From Chaetorhynchus papuensis (lineage: Eukaryota; Chordata; Aves; Passeriformes; Rhipiduridae), in contig VWYX01000258.1 in assembly GCA_013396525.1 (NCBI GenBank), positions 186,001-250,000 of the forward strand: a stretch of DNA of 64,000 nucleotides. The letters are read 5' to 3'. The notes below the pieces were generated by a model. That model was not told the DNA's origin, made no database searches, and saw nothing but the letters and a program-made list of their open reading frames with translations. The position numbers and the translations under genes are program-made. Positions 62,055 to 64,000 of the stretch are shown here, piece by piece; positions within the stretch are counted from its first letter, which is position 1, and every line of letters begins with the position of its first letter.

Positions 62055-62200
62055 TTGAAACACACTGGACTAAAACTCGGAAGATTTGTGTTCATTCCTG
62101 GCTCTGACAGACATCTTTCGAGTAATTTAATCTTTCTGAGACTGAGGTCCCCAAGTGCAATACATCCATTTATAGTTCTTATCTGGAAGGTAAAGTTCCT
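62055..62200 (+). mobile_element. MIR-like tRNA-derived SINE, old
   Basis: The order 'gtgttcattcctggctctga', 'gagtaatttaatctttctga', 'gactgaggtccccaagtgca' and 'tagttcttatctggaa' follows the core of the MIR/amniote SINE. That core normally reads as a 'tcctggctctg' block, a 'gcaagtcacttaatctctctg' block and a 'cctcagttccccatctg' block. Divergence is high, as expected for this old family in a bird. Confidence 0.6.
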
Positions 62201-62332
62201 TAACTCCAGGTTTGCTCCTTTCTGTATGCACAAAAATTTTAGACTGCATTCTTGCCTGGTCTTTCCAGATATACCATAAAAAAAAGTATTTTTGTTCTCA
62301 GAAATAACATGTTAAAATCTTGCTTTGTTTAC

Positions 62333-62380
62333 CTTTCGCATGACCTGACATTTTAGGCACTGGTTAAAACATTTTCTTCT
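62333..62380 (-). CDS. candidate upstream exon
   Basis: A fair acceptor (caaccattaacttcag) and acceptable donor (GCGAAAG|gtaaac) bound 48 bases with one open frame, phase 0 in and out. The frame reads RRKCFNQCLKCQVMRK, basic with three cysteines. It joins in phase to 62786-62820 upstream but not directly to 60156-60211 downstream, so its membership is uncertain. Confidence 0.35.
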
Positions 62381-62785
62381 CTGAAGTTAATGGTTGAGCT
62401 ACTCTTGCCTTCAACAGAGTGCATGATTTCACTGATCATGTTTGCAAAAGATCAATTAACTGGATTTTTCATACTTTTCTCTTCTCATCTTAATCTGCCT
62501 GCAATAGCTGCAGCTCTGCTATTTCTGCATCAAGAGAGCTTGGACTTGCTCCTGCTTGCACAGAGCCAAGTCTCTGAAGTGGCCCAGTGGGAACAAAACA
62601 AATCCATTGTCAAATTCAAGCTAGGAAACTAATGATGAATCGTTATTAAGAGCTACATGCAGACACACCAGCAGGAAAAAAACAACTCCATTTTCTGTCT
62701 AATTTAAAGAATCGTCTCTATCAAGACTTCCCGAACGACTGACAATTCACTTTATCACTTCAAACTAAAGTCAGAATCATTATAC

Positions 62786-62820
62786 CTGAGCATGATCATG
62801 AAGTGACAGTGAGCGTCTGA
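62786..62820 (-). CDS. candidate upstream exon
   Basis: An acceptor (aagatgacactgtctcag) and donor (GCTCAG|gtataa) bound 35 bases. One open frame reads RRSLSLHDHAQ (phase 1 to 0) and links in phase to 62333-62380; another frame is also open. Too short to be sure. Confidence 0.3.
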
Positions 62821-63485
62821 CTGAGACAGTGTCATCTTATCTGGATATGCCTCTGAGGTGATTAGGCCCTTATTGAACTGTATAATCCACACATTAGGTC
62901 CCTGTACTGGCACTCAGCCAAACATTTTATTTTCAGGAAACCAGCCTGGCAATCAAGCACCCAGTTTACAATTTTCAGATGTCAATCTATTCGTATGAAA
63001 TACACTGAGAACAGTTTGACAGTACAACAGCCTTTACTTAACATTTCTGAAGATCACTGCCTTCTGAACACCTTTGTAGAGGGTTTTAATTGGGAAACTG
63101 CACAGAACAGCATTATCAATGCGCAGGCTATCAGAATCTGATCACAACATTTCAAGAAATAATTTTCCATAAAAGATAAATGAAGTCTATGTTTACTTCA
63201 CAATTGGGTCTTGAATTCTAGTGTTTCATGACACGGGTAAAGTTCATGTTATCCCTATGACTGACTTTCAAATTAGAAGCTGTAAGTCTTTCACTCACAT
63301 GTAATTCAACAAGCCATTTATGGAACTTTTTAGTGAATGCTGCTCTCTAAACCATCCACTATAAGGAAGACTAATTATTTTTAACACAGCATGAATGTTA
63401 ATGGTATCTCTGTATGTCTTACATATGTTAGTGAAAGGTTAAAGGTAGATCTCACTGCATGGAGAAATCAATTTCAGAAACTTAC

Positions 63486-63515
63486 CAGTACCTGACATTA
63501 AAATAAAACACAACA
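63486..63515 (-). CDS. candidate upstream exon (very short)
   Basis: A good acceptor (cagtccaagttctctcag) and consensus donor (GTACTG|gtaagt) bound 30 bases. Two frames are open; the one reading LCFILMSGT (phase 1 to 1) links to 62786-62820. Splice sites are strong, but the segment is short enough to arise by chance. Confidence 0.25.
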
Positions 63516-64000
63516 CTGAGAGAACTTGGACTGTCCCCAAATTCTCCTTAGCCACTCCAGTATACTGTGGTGGAATACATCAGAATATATCTGCTGAAGA
63601 GCATGAAACTTCAAGTCCACAGGAAAAGCACCAGTACAGATTATTTTTCACAGTTTCCACTGATTGGAAGCCCATTAGCAAAGGTCAGGCTTAATTTGCC
63701 ACAGTTGCATACAGAAAGCCTGTGGTCCAACCTAGTTCATGTGAGACAAAAAAAAAAAATTCTCCTTAATTCACTCAGTAGGAAATCATTCCATTATATG
63801 CCTTGGAAATATGTACTCAAGGGCATGTGGTTTTATTGCATAGCTACTGAATGTTAATAGCATGTAATAGCATTGTACCTAGGTCACGAAAAGAAGAAGA
63901 TATTTCAAAAGTAAGACAGGTATTTTTGAGCTTATATGACAGAGGAAATTCTAGCAAAATGTAACAATAGGTATTACTACTGCAGCTGTCATATCAGGAT
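63516..64000. other. non-coding stretch, nothing recognised
   Basis: AT-rich sequence to the window edge with a poly-A at 63749-63759. The 96-codon plus-strand frame starting at 63567 has no supporting signal. Confidence 0.4.

Noticed and set aside
1..64000. CRISPR arrays, bacterial promoters, tRNA and rRNA genes
   Set aside because: No regularly spaced identical repeats, no tRNA cloverleaf or rRNA sequence recognised, and the DNA is clearly vertebrate.

Overview
This window is vertebrate nuclear DNA, almost certainly from a bird. It is AT-rich and has no long open frames, operons or ribosome-binding sites. It carries several CR1 LINE fragments and LTR-type repeats that I recognise from avian genomes. 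An N-run at 49186-49282 and a single N inside a poly-T tract at 6645 mark draft-assembly joins. The main result is a dispersed gene on the minus strand that no long ORF reveals. Short open segments bounded by good acceptor and donor sites lie at 60156-60211, 57437-57493, 55087-55145, 54396-54493, 50582-50607, 41230-41286, 20574-20689, 20426-20486, 19283-19346, 18212-18383 and 16549-16613. Read in that order, all ten junctions agree in codon phase and give one open frame of 831 bases (277 codons). I do not recognise the protein. It starts hydrophobic and beta-like, passes through a Cys/Trp-rich segment, and ends in a helical region. Neither its start nor its stop codon was found, so both ends are missing or outside the window. 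Weaker candidate exons lie upstream (62333-63515) and downstream (1575-1642 and four between 9078 and 12486); they are listed separately because their chain is not unique. The rest is intron and repeats. A moderately GC-rich repeat family has two diverged copies in opposite orientation (4990-5545 and 21860-22400). A 191-bp unit is duplicated in tandem at 22648-23030. LTR-type elements lie at 26120-26572 and 44800-45890. CR1 pieces of different ages lie at 10842-10968, 24990-25142, 31740-33080, 39230-40430 and 58797-59195, and a MIR-like SINE at 62055-62200. The largest intron, 20690-41229, is about 20.5 kb and holds most of the repeats. No RNA gene, CRISPR array or protein-coding retroviral gene was seen. 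All exon calls come from reading splice sites and frames by eye and need transcript or homology confirmation.
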